NCBI RefSeq assembly: GCF_963259705.1
Contig: NC_081850.1
Location: forward strand, 33,819,799 to 33,883,798
Direction: 5' to 3'
DNA length: 64,000 bases
DNA from: Myotis daubentonii
Taxonomy: Eukaryota > Chordata > Mammalia > Chiroptera > Vespertilionidae
Shown here: positions 45,999-59,050 of the stretch, piece after piece
Position numbering within the stretch: the stretch's first letter is position 1
Layout of the letters: every line of letters starts with the position of its first letter
Notes under the pieces: generated by a model
The model's database searches: none
What the model was told of the DNA's origin: nothing
Seen by the model: only the letters and a program-made list of their open reading frames with translations
Translations under genes and position numbers: made by a program

Positions 45999-48900
45999 AA
46001 GGTTTTTATTCTTTAGCAGTCATATTGTGGGGGAAGGTGGTGGGAGGGATCCTACAGGAGGAGTTTTGTCTGCTTTTCCTACCACACTCAATGTTAGAAA
46101 TAAGCAGTGCTATCTCTGGTAGTAGGGGGAGTTTAGGTATCAGGGCTGTGGTTATTTACCAATCGGTATGGATGCATTTGAATGTTTCAACCGCCAGTAT
46201 AGGAACTGCAGCTCTGAGAATCTCTCTGTATCCCAGACTTGTAAACCATTTTCTATCAAGAGGTAGATATTTATTTATTGACTAGTATGCTTGTGTGATT
46301 ATTTGCTCCTATGTTTTCAGTGTTCATCTCGATTGCTACCTGGTTAGTATCCAATCATTTGTCCTCAATAATCTCTATACCTACGATATACCTGCTGACT
46401 ATATCAGGACCCCGGAACTATTTTCGTCCTCATCTGCTCTGAGCTCATTTTACCTCTTCTTGGTGACTGTTCCAAATTGAAGGAATGCAGTAAAGTCACT
46501 GGCCTCCAGAGATTTTATTTTTTAGGAGGACTATATTACCTATTTTCAGAAAAAGACTGAAATGTTGGAAGTAACAAAGAAGTTGTTGGCTAGATGTTTG
46601 TGTAGGACTCCTGAGAGGTGTATAAGCCAGGCCTAAGTGCCTGATGGCTGGCTGGAAGGACAGCATTTGAGAGAGGTGAAAATTGCTGAGAAAGTTTGCA
46701 GCTGGGACATCTGATGGCCACCAAGGGGACTTCATTGCTGGCAGTGACGCTGCCACCTTTCCATCCTGGCCTTAAACGGGGCTTTCATGTGCTCCAGAAG
46801 AGATGCTTCTCTCTTCATTAGGTCGTTGCCTTGAGAGCAATTTAATGCAATTTAAAAATAAGCACACAGTTGAATACCTTAATGTAGTTAAGCAAGCTGT
46901 TCCTGACTGCAAGCTAAATTATGTTTCTATTTATGAGAGTGGCTTACATTGTATTATGCATATACTGAGCCATGGCATGACTGTATGATAGCTCCATATA
47001 ATATGAGCACTTAGGGTGGACTATTTAAATAGATTCACAAGGAAATAAGTTTTCAGCAGGATCCCTTACAGTGCATGAACCATCTCACAGCTTGATATAT
47101 ACCTTCACATCTTGTGCTAAATATGTTTTCTTCTCTTGATCCTCACACACCCTATTCTAAATTTAAGAATCCTGTTTTCTTTCCATGGTTTGGTTTAAAT
47201 GTTGCATTATGTTTAACATGCCCTTATGACAGAGTTTGCTAGAGTGTCAGAGTACGATTTGATGCTCAAGTGTTACTACTCACAGAACCTCTGTTCAGGG
47301 TTTGGCTGAATTCAGTATGAACACACAGAACCACAGAAAATGGGAGAAAGTGTCAGTTTTATGTAGAGTTCTCTGATCATGGGTTATAATGGAGAAGACT
47401 TGGGCCTTTTCCCTCACTGCCCAAATCTTGAGTCTTACCCAGATTTCCCACCTAGAGACTGCTGCAGAAGTTGGAGAGCAAAGATCTTCCTGGGTCTGTC
47501 AGCTAGCAGCTGACTATGGAGGGTATACCCAACTGCTTGGTTAACTGGGTCAGTGGATGTCAGTCTACTTAGGATTAGTTTCTCTCCTTCCCCAGGGAGA
47601 GGCTAGCCAAAGCCTTGCATGGAAAAGCTCTCTCCTAAGAAGGGCCTTGGAAATCCCTTCCTGGGTGAGATTTAGTTTTAGTGAAATGACATGATTACAA
47701 CCAGCGTATATGTTTTAAAAAGTAATATTTAAATATTAAAAATATTTTTTGAAAAAAGCATAGACTTAAGGTTTAAAAAGAATTTAAAAATTGCCCTGTC
47801 CACCTACCCATTTTAAAGCTAACACTCCTCTATAACTTTCTTTAGTGGTCATTGGGCCTTTGAACACTTGCGAAGTCAGCCTATTTTTTTTTTTTTTTGA
47901 CAATGAGCTAAAATAATCTCTATAGCTTTATCCCTAAATTTGTCCCTTGGAGATACCTAGATAAAGCGTTGTCTCTCTTCCACATGATAAACTTCCATTT
48001 ATTTAAAAAAAAATTTCCATGTCCTCCCACCCATACTTGCCAAGTTAACATACCCAGTTCATTCAACTATTCCTCATACAATACAATTTGGAGTTCTAGC
48101 ATTATCCTGGGAGCTATCCTCTAAATATGTTGCTGTAAATGTATATTCCTAAAAAAAAAATGCATCACTATAACTGAAGGGGATGTTCCAGATATGGTCC
48201 AGAGTAGAAAAGGTTTACCTTTCTAATCATGGAAACCATATTCACATTAAATGCAACTTACCTTATTAGCTTTATTGTGGATTTTGTCCCATCTCTGAGT
48301 CATGCTTAACTTTCTGTTGATGAAAACAGCATTCTCCTATGCTGTTGTTTAAGCCAGATATCCCTTAACCTTTACTTAGGTAGTTGTGTATTTGGACCCA
48401 GGTAGAGACTGTTACATCCTATAGAACTAATCCATCGCTCACACCTGCCAAACCTCTCTGGCTCCATACTGTGTCATTTGATGCATTTGCTACCTTTCTC
48501 AGCAATGTGACCTCTATATATTTTATGGGGATACCCTTACTGTTACTGTCTTCATCCAAGTTCATATGGAAATGTTGAGCTGGGCAGGCCAAGGGTAGAA
48601 TTCTGTGACAAGCTGCTAGCAACCTCTGTTGAGATAGATGTCAGTTTTGAAAATGGTTTATATTTTAAGTGTTACATCTCCTGCTCCCATGATTTTTAAG
48701 AATTTTATAAGAATCCTTATAAAATGCATTGTTGAAGTCTGTATGTTGGTATAATCAAAAGGAAAAATGAGGTTAGGCAGATACGGCCAATTCTTAGTAA
48801 AATTTTGCTGCCTTCTGGCGATGGCAGTATATTTTTCCTGGCTTCTCATGAACAATTCCTTTAATAAACCAGTTTTGATTTTTCCCAGGATCTCCCAAGG

Positions 48901-50302
48901 TGACCTCTGTACAACTTTTTAAATGGACCTTCTTTTTCAGTTTCAAACATGAATGACATTTGCCAGTACCCCAGCTTTTGGCACATCTTCCATTTTCCAC
49001 TGTTACACTCAGAGATTTCTGACGGAGCTGTAGCATTAGTGATCTCTATTGCAAGGACTCATAATATTGAGACTGTGATCTGGAGGCTATATTTATTTTT
49101 ACCTTAAGCCTCTTGTCTGATTTTTTCTAGACCATGGCTGTTGGGACAAGAACTTATATTTTTCCAACTTGTTACACTGCATATACAAAAGAAAAAAATA
49201 TATAGGAAAAAAAATACAGAGCACTTCATCGTCATACAGCTTTCTAGTTACGTTAAATGCACAAGGCCCAGTGTGTGTGTTGGGTTCTTTCATTTGCAAC
49301 TGGGCCTCTTCAAGTAATAAAAGCTTATTCCAAGGATACAGTTGGCAAGAATAGCAAAAATGGCCCTTTGAAAATGGAAAAATGAATCAAGAAATGTCCA
49401 AGATGTGGTATTGGCCAATCTATGACAATGATTGGGATCATCTGTGGCCATTGCTATAGCAGCAGTAATTCCATGTAGCCCTAAGCCAAGAATGGGCTCA
49501 ACTCCTTTCCTTTTCTTTAATGTTTTCCTGCCCCTAGAATTGACCTAGGCTTAGTTTATTTATTTTTCTTCCCTCAACTTCTATATATGCCTTGTCTTTT
49601 ATTCCTGCTCTACTAAACCATTTAATAATATATTTCTCTACCTCAGAATTTACATTTACCCATATTTTTGACTCAGTCAAAACTTTGCCTCACCCATGGC
49701 ATTTTGTGGTCTATTTCTTACCCATTCTTTTGTCCAGGAGGACCTTTATGATGGTGTTTGGAATAATTAAAGAATGGATCTGCCCAAATACTTCAAGAAA
49801 TTAAATAATCTGTGTTATTTGTCTTAGTAGAACTGAATTTTGCTCAGGTTTTGGCTTTTCTTTTCAAACAGATATAAGGAACTTGCTAATATCTTTATCT
49901 ATCTGTCTGATGGTATTGTGAGCAAACACTGTGTCACTCAGTCTCTTGTTGAGGAAAACTGCTGACCTCTGGACCACATGGTCTGTTCTACCTGACTGAC
50001 TCATACACAGCCGACAGGGTTACTGACGTGCACCTGACCCAAAGACAGCAATTCTGTGGACTGGCCAGCAAGAAGCTCTTCTCACACAAGGTGAAATGGG
50101 CCCAATTGGATTCTTTCTCTTGGAAGGATCTTAACTGGAAAATGGGAATAGGAACAGGCAAACAGGAGCAGAAGATGAAACCCTAGAGAGAGACCATGAG
50201 AGGCCAGAGAGAGACTAGGGCTATTTTCCTAAGGCAAAGGTGCAAAGATTATCTAATGTCTCCCACAGTCTTTGGGCAGCTCTATATAATCATATATAGA
50301 AA
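45999..50302. other. Unassigned sequence, mostly without recognisable repeats
   Basis: 46069-46118 is the second half of the local direct repeat with 43888-43937. A T-run lies at about 47884-47898. No gene supported. Frames of 60-88 codons lack domains. This is the longest stretch with no recognised transposon. Confidence 0.45.
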
Positions 50303-51048
50303 CTAGGGGTCCAGTGCACAAATTCGTGCACCTTGAAAGGAACTGTGGGCCGTGAGGCTGCAGTGGGTCTCGGCCAATCCTCCGCACCCCTGCCTGGCCC
50401 CTCCTACCGTGGTCCCCCAGTCCCCTGTCTGCCGGCAGACCTGATTGGGGCTGGCACCAGAAGTGAATGCAAGCGGGGCTGGCGCTGTCAGTGGGTGCAA
50501 GTGGCAGCTGCTGCCCCAATCACCCCTCAGGAGCAGTGGGAGGTGGAAAAGCCCTCAGGGGTGATCAGGGTCGGCAGCTGCCGTTTGCATCCGCTGATGG
50601 CGCCAAGCGATCAGGACTGGTGCCAGGTGCCGGCAGCAGGTGCAAGCGGCAGTTCCAGCGCTGGCTGTGGGTGCAAGCAGGGCCGGCACGGGCTGTGAGT
50701 GTGTGCGGCAGCTCAGGAATCAGCATCAGGTGTGAGCAGGGCTGTGCTGGCAGCAGGTGCAAGCGCCCAATGGAACTGCTGCATGCAGGAGCAAAGAATT
50801 TTCAGTAAGCACAAGAGGCTTGCCCCGATGACCACGACTGGTGCCCTGCCTTGGTCTCGTGCCTCCGCTCACCTGCTCCACCATTCTGCCACAGCCAGTG
50901 CCCGCCATGTTCTGCGCTCTGCCACCTGCTGCCAATGACTGCCATGTTCCGTGTGCGCCCCCTGGTGGTCAGTGCATGTCATAGCGACTGGTTGTTCAGT
51001 TGTTCTGCCATTCGGTCTGTTTGCACATTAGGGTTTTATATATATTTC
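50303..51048 (-). mobile_element. HeliBat-type Helitron, GC-rich
   Basis: CTAG at 50303-50306 after A, with hairpin gtgcacaaattcgtgcac. The opposite end keeps the tttgcacattagggttttat word but the terminal dinucleotide is decayed. The interior is GC-rich and built of recurring gcaggtgcaagcggc-like words with both strands open in several phases. The 65-121-codon frames are artefacts of that composition. Confidence 0.9.
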
Positions 51049-51429
51049 ATGCCTATTTTCTAAAATTCAAGGTTCTGGGGAATGGAGAGTGGGAGGTTTT
51101 TCATGAAGAGTTAGAGCCATACACTGTTTCAAAAATGGTATTCTTTATTCTGTAGAAGCAGCTCCATTCTCCTCTTGAGCATGTCCTTCCTTCATCTCTC
51201 TTCTGTTGGGCATATCTAGGGGGTCTTTCCGGGATACTGCAGGGTGCCTACCAGTTTCCTATTCAGTCTGGCCCCTCTTGGTGTTGTTTTCTGACTTTGC
51301 CTCTTGGTCCTTCCCTGTGGTTTTTACAGTGTCCAGTGTGCTGCCTCCAGTGTTGGGACACCAGCAGGCTGTGGGTGCTAGCCCGTGCACTAGGTGCTGG
51401 GTTGTACTGCTCCTGCAGCAGCCATAACT

Positions 51430-52060
51430 GGGAGTCCTGAGTACCAGAGCCAGACGCTGGATAAAGTGGTGAAGATAGGCTTTATTTAATAGCTGTTGCA
51501 GTAGAGGAAGAGACTCCAGTATAGAGCTGGACTCAATTCCTAATACAAGAACACATGGTAATTCATTGTCAAAGAGTAGGGCAAGGGGTCAATGGATGGG
51601 GGGATTCTTGCTAAAATAATTTAGCAGGATTCTTGCTACAAAGGCAGGACCCAAAGATGTTGAAAAGAGTGCTCAGAGAAACCTGTGTCAAAGAGTCTTT
51701 GCCAGCCCCCAAATCCACCAAATTTGTATCGTGTTTCTGGAATCACAAATGATTTGCGGCTGCATCTTGTTCTTGCTGTGAAATCTTCTTCTCCCTTTTG
51801 TGACTCAGTTATATTTGCTAAAGCTGTACTGTGTCAGTTCCCAATAGCTCAAACATGGTAAGAAGACAGGCTTCTCTATTTATTTCTTCAGGCTTCGTTC
51901 ACAAGTCCGGGACCGCCAGGACTTGTGGGGTGAAAAGGTTTGTCTGGTAGCAACCTGAGTAATAGACAAAGTACTGCACTCAAAACCTTGTCTTCCTAGT
52001 CCTCCAACAACTAGGCATTTGTGGGACAAGGCTTGTGGGTTTGACCATCTGCTTCCTTAG
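51430..52060 (-). mobile_element. Possible LTR remnant
   Basis: On the minus strand a polyadenylation-like attaaataaagcctatcttc (about 51471-51490) is followed by a short U5-like tail. It is preceded by several hundred bases with LTR-like composition, and a second aataaatagagaagcctg lies near 51880-51900. No TG/CA ends with matching duplications were found, so this stays tentative. Confidence 0.35.
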
Positions 52061-53655
52061 GATCTTATGTGATAGCCTCTCCCCAGCCCTGCTTGCACAT
52101 GGACTGTGGCAGAGCCGTCAGCCTGTCAGTAGCCTCAGACCATTCACACCAGAACACTGCCTGGGAGTCCAGTCAAGGCTCAAGCCAGAGCTGCTCCCCG
52201 CCCTCTCTCCACCCTCCTTAACACTTAGAATAGACAAAAATACATTAAAAAAACGCAATGTACCCAACCCTGACCCCTGCCTTAAAACTAAAAAAAGTGC
52301 ATTTTGTTCTCAACACTCTGTAGTTCATACTTTTAAAAAATTAATTTTGACTGAACCACCTCAGGCTCCTTTACAAAGAAGTGAAATTTTACTGAAAGTG
52401 ATTGGAAAGAAAGGCACAAATGGATGTTTAAAGGAATTAAAATGCAGGAGTTAAACTGGGACCTTGAGTGGGGCTGTGGGGAGAGGGAAGGGGCTGGAGG
52501 ATTTAAGTGCAGAGGGAGCCACAGTTGAGAGTATTGTGGCTCTGAAACTGGGTGAGAAAAACCATTTCTGGTTCTCAATAGAAGAATAGCCATTTCTTTT
52601 GCTATTTCCAAAATTGCTGCTCTCGGGGTTTGCATTGCTTTTTCAAGGCACCTTTTCCCTTTTGAGAACGTGCTAATGATTTGGCATCCTGGCTCATAGC
52701 TGCATTCTCCTTGTAAATGTGTGTGTTTTCAAGTCTTTACTCAAACTCAACATAATTTCTTTTAGAAAAGCATTTTTTTAGGAACATGGGATTAATCCCA
52801 GAAAGCTCTTGCTGTTTTTATTGTCGCTAAATCATAGATTGTTTTTCACAGAGTACTGCCATTTGTTTGTATTTCCCTACAGTTTTTGTTTTTTTGGAGT
52901 TTTGTTCTATTCTAGTGGCAGCTGAAGTGATTTTGAATGTTTTCAGCGTGCTGTTAATTAAGCAAATGTTTCAACCTGGAACTTTAAAACACCTGGGCTG
53001 GCACACTGCTCTCAATCAGAGTGCAAATCTTTGTAACTGTGGATGTCAATTTGGGGTAAAACAGACAGTAGATGGTGAGAAGCTTCATGCTCTACTCATT
53101 TTTTTTTCTGGCAAAAATAAAAACAGATGAGTATGTGTCAGACTCTTCATCAGAATTTATTCTCACCAGCAGACACGCTTCATGGACTCATTGGCTAACC
53201 AGCAGTAGCTCCCAGCATCTGTTTGAGTGCAGATAACTTAGGTCTAGTCTACATTTGACCCTGTTCCCTTTTTGCTTCTCTATTCTGCCTACTTTTGGAC
53301 TTGATCATTTTAAAAGCTTGGATAGTTTCAAATGAAGAGTCAAGATTGGTCATGGGAATTGCTAGGGTGTCCAGTGAGAGTTGGAACCCAAACCCTTCCA
53401 CTCATCCTTTCTTCCATCTGGGGTATTCTGATCAAAAAAGCATGTGCAAAAAGAACTATAGTCAAGTAGAAAATGAAGCACCAATTTATTAACAATTGAG
53501 CAGTCACCTGATGACCTCACACAGACACCTGTGCAAGAAGGGTGTGGTGATAGGCTGAAATGAGTCACAGCGGCTGTGCCTGTGGAGTGGACCATCTTTA
53601 ATTCCACCCTGGCTAAGGTGCAAGAGCTAAAATGGATTGAGCTAGTTGGTTTTCC
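52061..53655. other. Unassigned sequence, possibly unique
   Basis: No repeats recognised at 52350-53250. The 139-codon frame at 52035-52454 has no recognisable domain and begins near a possible LTR, so it is not called as a gene. Confidence 0.45.
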
Positions 53656-53660
53656 CATAG

Positions 53661-53886
53661 CAGTGTTTCTAAAAAGCAGCACTAGTGACATTTTGGGTTA
53701 GGTAATTCATTGTCGTGGGGGCTGTCTTGTGCATTGTAGGATGATTGGCAATCTTCCTGGCCTCTCCTCACTAGATTTCCCTAGGAAATATCCTCTGCCT
53801 TTGTTCTAACAACCAAAAATATCTTCAGGCACTGCCAAACATCCCATGGAGTGGGTGGCAAAATTGTCTCCAGTTGAGAACTACTG
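53661..53886 (-). mobile_element. MER20-type hAT-Charlie element
   Basis: It ends cagtgtttct (left) and the complement of cagtagttctcaactggag (right). Internal words such as cttgtgcattgtaggatgat and ccaaacatcccatggagtg are those of MER20 in antisense. Non-coding. Confidence 0.85.
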
Positions 53887-54032
53887 GCCTATGGGAAACA
53901 GACCCCAACTGGTCTGGGATCCTACTGATACTTATGTTATGAAACAAAAGCTTAGTCATAGACTCATGGGAGAGGGTCTCTAGAATAAGATTTTAAAAAT
54001 AGAGTGCAGATTGTGATTGAAGCTCTTTCAAA

Positions 54033-54173
54033 CATTGCTTTCCAAATGTTACATATTAGATATATCAGGGGAGCTTTTAAAAATCCTGATGCCCTAGGCA
54101 CACCCCATTGCTAATTATATCAGAATCTCTGGGGGCATGTGGAACTGGACCATAAATTTTTTTTTTTTAATAT

Positions 54174-54219
<46 letters not shown>

Positions 54220-54402
54220 GAGATGTGAGAGAAAAACATTAAACCTGAAACCTGGGTATGTTCCCTGACTGGGAATTAACCAGGGACCTTTTGGTGCACA
54301 GGACAATGCCCAGCCAACTGAGCCACACAAGTCAGGGCTCAAGGTTTTTTTAAAAAGAGCTTCCCAGGGATTCCAATGTGCAGCTGAATTTGATAACCAG
54401 TG
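54033..54402 (+). mobile_element. MER5A-type hAT-Charlie element, split by a SINE
   Basis: The left half contains ggggagcttttaaaaatcct and tcagaatctctgggggcatg. The right half contains aaagagcttcccagggattc and caatgtgcagctgaatttg. The SINE at 54154-54341 lies between them. Confidence 0.85.
54154..54341 (-). mobile_element. Ves-type SINE inside MER5A
   Basis: A T-run, then a (GA)n expansion (54181-54214), then gatgtgagagaaaaacatt, gggaattaaccagggacc and the A-box complement actgagccacac. It is shorter than full length because part of the body is missing. Confidence 0.85.
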
Positions 54403-54494
54403 CTTTAAGTACAGTCCTAGTAATACATGGCCTGACTTGCAGATATCCTATGTAATGAACAGCTTGCTGCTGTCTATTCTGTGCAATTGACTGC

Positions 54495-54665
54495 CAGTAG
54501 TCCTCAGACTTCAGCATGCATCAGAATCACGTATGTAGAGAGCTATACATTGAGGAAGAAATCTTTCTGATATGTTAGATTGGGATGGGGCCGGTGTTTT
54601 GCATTTCTAGAGTTCCCAAGTGGTGTTGATGCTGCTGGACCAGGGACCACCTTTGAAAACTACTG
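54495..54665 (+). mobile_element. MER3/MER5-type hAT-Charlie MITE
   Basis: cagtagtcctcagacttcag at the left and gaccacctttgaaaactactg-like at the right, with gatgctgctggaccaggg inside. Subfamily uncertain. Confidence 0.7.
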
Positions 54666-55343
54666 TTGATGACCATCATTTCAGCCCTGTTACCTAAGGA
54701 GTAGTGGGCCAACCATCCCAAGTGGACAGCAACACACAATGACAGATATAAAACTATCTACCAAACATGCCTATTTTCTCACCTTTTCATCTTCTCATAC
54801 TATTTCCTTTCTCCATCTTTCCTAAATTCACAGCGTACTTGGTCCTATTGAAAGCTCTCTGTCATTGTTACCAGCCTTAATAGTCTTTGGAAGTGCTCAG
54901 AACTTCTACTCACAGATTTTAAGTGCCTTCCATATCTTTATTTATTAAATCTGTTTTTCTTCATTTACTAGCATTAAAGATTTTAGGAAAAGACCTCTTA
55001 CTATTTTAATTGTTTTTAGATTGCCCTTATTTGGTGATATACTATCAGTGGGGATTTCTTCCATTCTCACTGTAAATGTAGTATGTTGCAATACTTTGTT
55101 ATTTAAATAAACTTTGGGGGTTAACTTAGAACTCTAACAACCATTTTCAAACAATGAATTAATTTTTGACAGAAAATCTTTGGAATCAGGAGACTATATG
55201 TATATTTAATGTAGCAGGGTTTTTTCTTGTTGTTTTTTAACCTGTGAGATACAAGTCTCCGTATTTAAAACATGATTGCTTTGGAAGTTCCAAACTTTGA
55301 AGACCAAGGCTATGACTAACATGTTCCTGTTTATATCTCCCAT
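54666..55343. other. Unassigned AT-rich sequence
   Basis: Nothing recognised. Confidence 0.4.
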
Positions 55344-55358
55344 TAAAATGAATATCCA

Positions 55359-55565
55359 GCCCTCACTGGTGTGGCTCAGTTGGTTAGGTGTCATCCCCTG
55401 CACTGAAGGGCTGTTGGTTTGATTCCCAGTCAGGCACGTGTCCGGGTTATGGGCTTGATCCCTGGTGGGGAGCATGCAGGAAGCAGTTGATAGATGTTTC
55501 CCTCTCACATCAGTGTTTCTCTCTCTCTCTCTCTCGCTCAAAAAAATCAATAAAAGTATATCTTT
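55359..55565 (+). mobile_element. Ves-type SINE with target duplication
   Basis: Head ccctcactggtgtggctcag, B-box-like gtttgattccc, body caggaagcagttgatagatg, TC-rich tract and A-rich tail. Flanking 15-mers taaaatgaatatcca (55344-55358) and taaaatgactatcca (55566-55580) match at 14 of 15 bases. Confidence 0.95.
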
Positions 55566-55910
55566 TAAAATGACTATCCATCCAGAAATATAGAAGGTAT
55601 TAATGGGTAAATATTTGGCCAGTTAAGTACCAGGACTATGCAAGGGGCTTTTCTGCGGGAGACCAGAGGATGTCAGTGAATTGAGCAGGATGTCTTAGTT
55701 GCCCGCTGCTACTGCTTGGGATCCTTTGAAGCAGGACTGCCTGCTCTTGTCTTAGGTATTAACACTTGGATTTTCCCACTTTGAGATGGACTGGCCCAGT
55801 GTTTGGTATTTGCCCATTGGATTTGCAGAGCCAACTTCTCATAGACATTTCTGCAACCCCCGTAGCAGCTATTTGGACCGATTTTGGAAGAAAACAAATA
55901 TGACTTAGTG

Positions 55911-56132
55911 CAGGGGTTCTCAACCTTGGCTGCACATTAGAATCACCTGGGAATCTTTTTAAAATCCTGATTTCTGGGCCTCATCCTCCAGAAATTCTGT
56001 TTCTTTGTTATGGGGTGGGGCCACAACGTTAGTAACAAAGAAACAGAATTTCCGGAGGATGAGGCCCAGAAATCAGGATTTTAAAAAGATTCCCAGGTGA
56101 TTCTAATGTGCAGCCAAGGTTGAGAACCACTG
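55911..56132. mobile_element. Fold-back hAT mini-element, shorter copy
   Basis: Sister of 1614-1918. It has a perfect 8-bp duplication, acttagtg, at 55903-55910 and 56133-56140. Arms are about 100 bp, with a short central part ttatggggtggggccacaac. It lacks the 83-bp internal extension of the other copy. Non-coding. Confidence 0.92.
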
Positions 56133-56174
56133 ACTTAGTGTAAATACGGTGGGAATGAGTACTGGACTGGGAAG

Positions 56175-56295
56175 CCAGAACTGGGCCCCAGTTCAGGCTC
56201 TGGCACTAATGAGTGGTGTGACCTTGGACAAGTCACTTCACTTATCCTGCCTTCATCTTTCTGGTCTGGAAAATTGAGGAAGTTAAACAAGCAGT
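56175..56295 (+). repeat. MIR SINE fragment
   Basis: MIR order: caggctctggcactaatgag, gtgtgaccttggacaagtc, acttcacttatcctgcc. Confidence 0.75.
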
Positions 56296-58265
56296 CTGTC
56301 TGTAGGCCCTCTCCAGTGCAAAGCTTTGTATTCTCAGGCTAAGGACCCATGGGAGCAGAACTGCTTCAGTGAAGAATGGGCTACACTCTAGTCAGTAACT
56401 CAGGGTGCTGAGTTTGGAGAAGGGAAAGATAAGTGTTTGGACACCAATGGAGAATGTCTGCCAGCTTTTCTGTTTTGCCCCTCAGTAGCTAAATAATACT
56501 GTATTGGGAAACTAGGAAAAAAAATTGTTTTTCAATTGAGCCCTTGAATTTTAGTCCTCACAACCAATTTTAAAATAAGCAAAAATATCTTAGTGAATGA
56601 GTATGTTGGACCTTCTCCAAAGGTAAGTAGGTGGCCTATTAAATTCTGTATTAAGCAGGTAGAGCACCCCAGGTGTGAAAAAGTTCCTTTAAGATGTTCC
56701 TTCTTAAAATGTCCCCGAAAGTCAGGATGAGAGTAAAGTCTGGTTCTCAAACTTGTTTCGTCAGTTGTCTTCCCTCTCCCGCTCCCGCCCCCCGGGCTTG
56801 TATGAGATTGATGGTTCCTAATGTTGTGGCTGGAGCTGCAGCTTTACTGAAGGCTGACAGTGAAAGAAGACATGGGGTTATGAGGCAGTTCCTAACTTGT
56901 GTTAAGTATGCTGCCTTGTAGATCTGTGGTGAAAAAAAGCAGGTGGTGAGAGCTGTGAGGGAGTCTAGTGTGCCATCTTCATGTTTCTACAGAAAGGAAT
57001 AGTTGTATGCATAGAGTTTAGTGTATAGGAAGGTTGGGTCCATCTCTGTAAGAAATCAGGAGTAAGGAAGCTATACAAATGTTAACTTTGAAGAAAAAGA
57101 AAGGACCAAAGAAAATTAGAGAGTTGAATACATATGGCCAAACTATGTTACAAGGCAATGGGCTGGTTGTCTCTACAACATGCTAGCACGGCGGTTTACA
57201 GAGGGGATTCTCATGCTCACCCCTAGGATAAAAGCAATAAAGGGACAAGCCCAGGAAATTCCTTTTCCTTTTAATCAGGATAAATCATTGTATTGAGACC
57301 TGGGTAAGCATATTGGATTTCACCTTTAATCTCTCAGACGTCAGTCTCTTTACAAGTGGTCATTCTCTGAAAGGTACCAGTCAGGAGTGCTTGGCATTGA
57401 GTTCCAGAATGGCCTTTATCATCTAGATGACAATTTTTCCAATTTAGCTAACAGTTTAGTCAGTTGTAAAACTACAGTGATTCATGTAATTAGAGGTTTC
57501 TCTCTATGTCAACAGAGAGGATATTTGGAGCTTGGTAAAGAGTTGGGCAACTTTTCTGACAAACTTCAAAAGAAGTAGTCAAATCATGGGATATATTTTA
57601 GAATGTCAGAACTGGAATATGACCAGCTGCTAATCATCCTCAAATAAAATTCTTGATTAATTACAAAATAAATTACCCAAGGGTGACAAAGTTTACCTGG
57701 ATCTCATTGAAGTTTTATTAGGTTACTCCTCATGCCAGGTGAACAGGAAGAGGGAAATGATGTTCCCCTTCATTAATGCTCCACTTGAAACAAACACACA
57801 AACAGAAACAAAAAGCTACAGTGCCCATAAGGACGGATGGGGGATCTTGTAAAAATTTCATCCAATGAAGTGATTTTTTTTTTTTGCCCTTCCTGCATTT
57901 TGTGTCTTCCCTGAATGTGGGCAGCTGAAAGGTGTGTATAAAATATTCCTGAATATCAAAGTGAAAAATTTTCCACAGCTGTCATAATAATAGTTCATAA
58001 ATAAATGCTATTAAAAAAACCTGCTTGAGCATTTCATAAGAATAAATGAATCACAGCAGCTCTTGGAAAGATACTGCAAATTAATTAAGCAACCACAAGG
58101 GCAGGATGAAATTCTGAAATCTGAAATTTAGGAGAATTCCAGCTATGAGTCCATTGTCAAGGTTGGTTGTCACCTATTTTTCTGCTCCTGAAAAGTTTAT
58201 TGTTTATCTATTATTGCTTGGGTCAGAGGTTAAGATAATGCCTACCCCTGTGAAAGTTCTGCCAG
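56296..58265. other. Unassigned sequence, possibly unique
   Basis: No repeats recognised. 57900-58250 contains several homeodomain-type taatta words. No gene supported. Confidence 0.45.
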
Positions 58266-58266
58266 G

Positions 58267-58495
<229 letters not shown>

Positions 58496-58559
58496 AGCAC
58501 TCAGCATCTGGCTTATAGGATATTCAGAATTGACATATTTATTATACACATTTATTATA

Positions 58560-58800
58560 TGTGTATAACATTTATTATATGCCAGGTACTTCTTTAGGAT
58601 TAAAAAAAAATCAACTCATTTAATCCTATGTAACCCTCTCAAACAGTCTCTCTTATCTCATTTTACAAATGAGAAAATTCCTGACCTTTAGAGAGGTTAA
58701 TAACTGTTTAAGGTCACAAAACCAGGAAATGACAGAACTGGAATTTAAATCCTAGGCCATATGGGTTTGGAGTCCATGATCTACACCCTGTGTTGTGTTG
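58560..58800 (-). repeat. MIR SINE relic
   Basis: A well-preserved antisense MIR order: tatatgccaggtacttcttt, caactcatttaatcctatgt, tctcattttacaaatgagaa, gttaataactgtttaaggtc, actggaatttaaatcctag. Confidence 0.85.
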
Positions 58801-58869
58801 TTTTTCTCTATTAGTATTTGTTGAAATGAAAATAACAGACTTGTCTATGAAAAGCTTATAAAACAAATT

Positions 58870-59050
58870 CACATGTCATTTAATTTGATCCTTAAAGTAC
58901 CCAGTAAGGAAGCTATAACTATTCCTGTTTTAGGATGGAGAAAACTGAGTCTCCTGAGTCTCAAACAGGTGAAAGATTTTCCCAAAGTCACCTATCTAGT
59001 ATGGGGACAAGTGGTTGGCACCTGGAGCCCCCTGACTTCAGCTCTGGCCT
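58870..59050 (-). repeat. MIR SINE relic
   Basis: A second antisense MIR: tttaatttgatccttaaagt, cctgttttaggatggagaaa, gaaagattttcccaaagtca. It may be a separate insertion or a duplicate of the preceding one. Confidence 0.6.

Noticed and set aside
50333..50808. Several 65-121-codon GC-rich frames on both strands
   Set aside because: They lie wholly inside a Helitron, overlap in multiple phases and are made of its internal repeat words.
52035..52454. 139-codon plus-strand frame, the longest outside repeats
   Set aside because: No recognisable domain, no splice or promoter context, and adjacent to a possible LTR remnant. Chance cannot be excluded.
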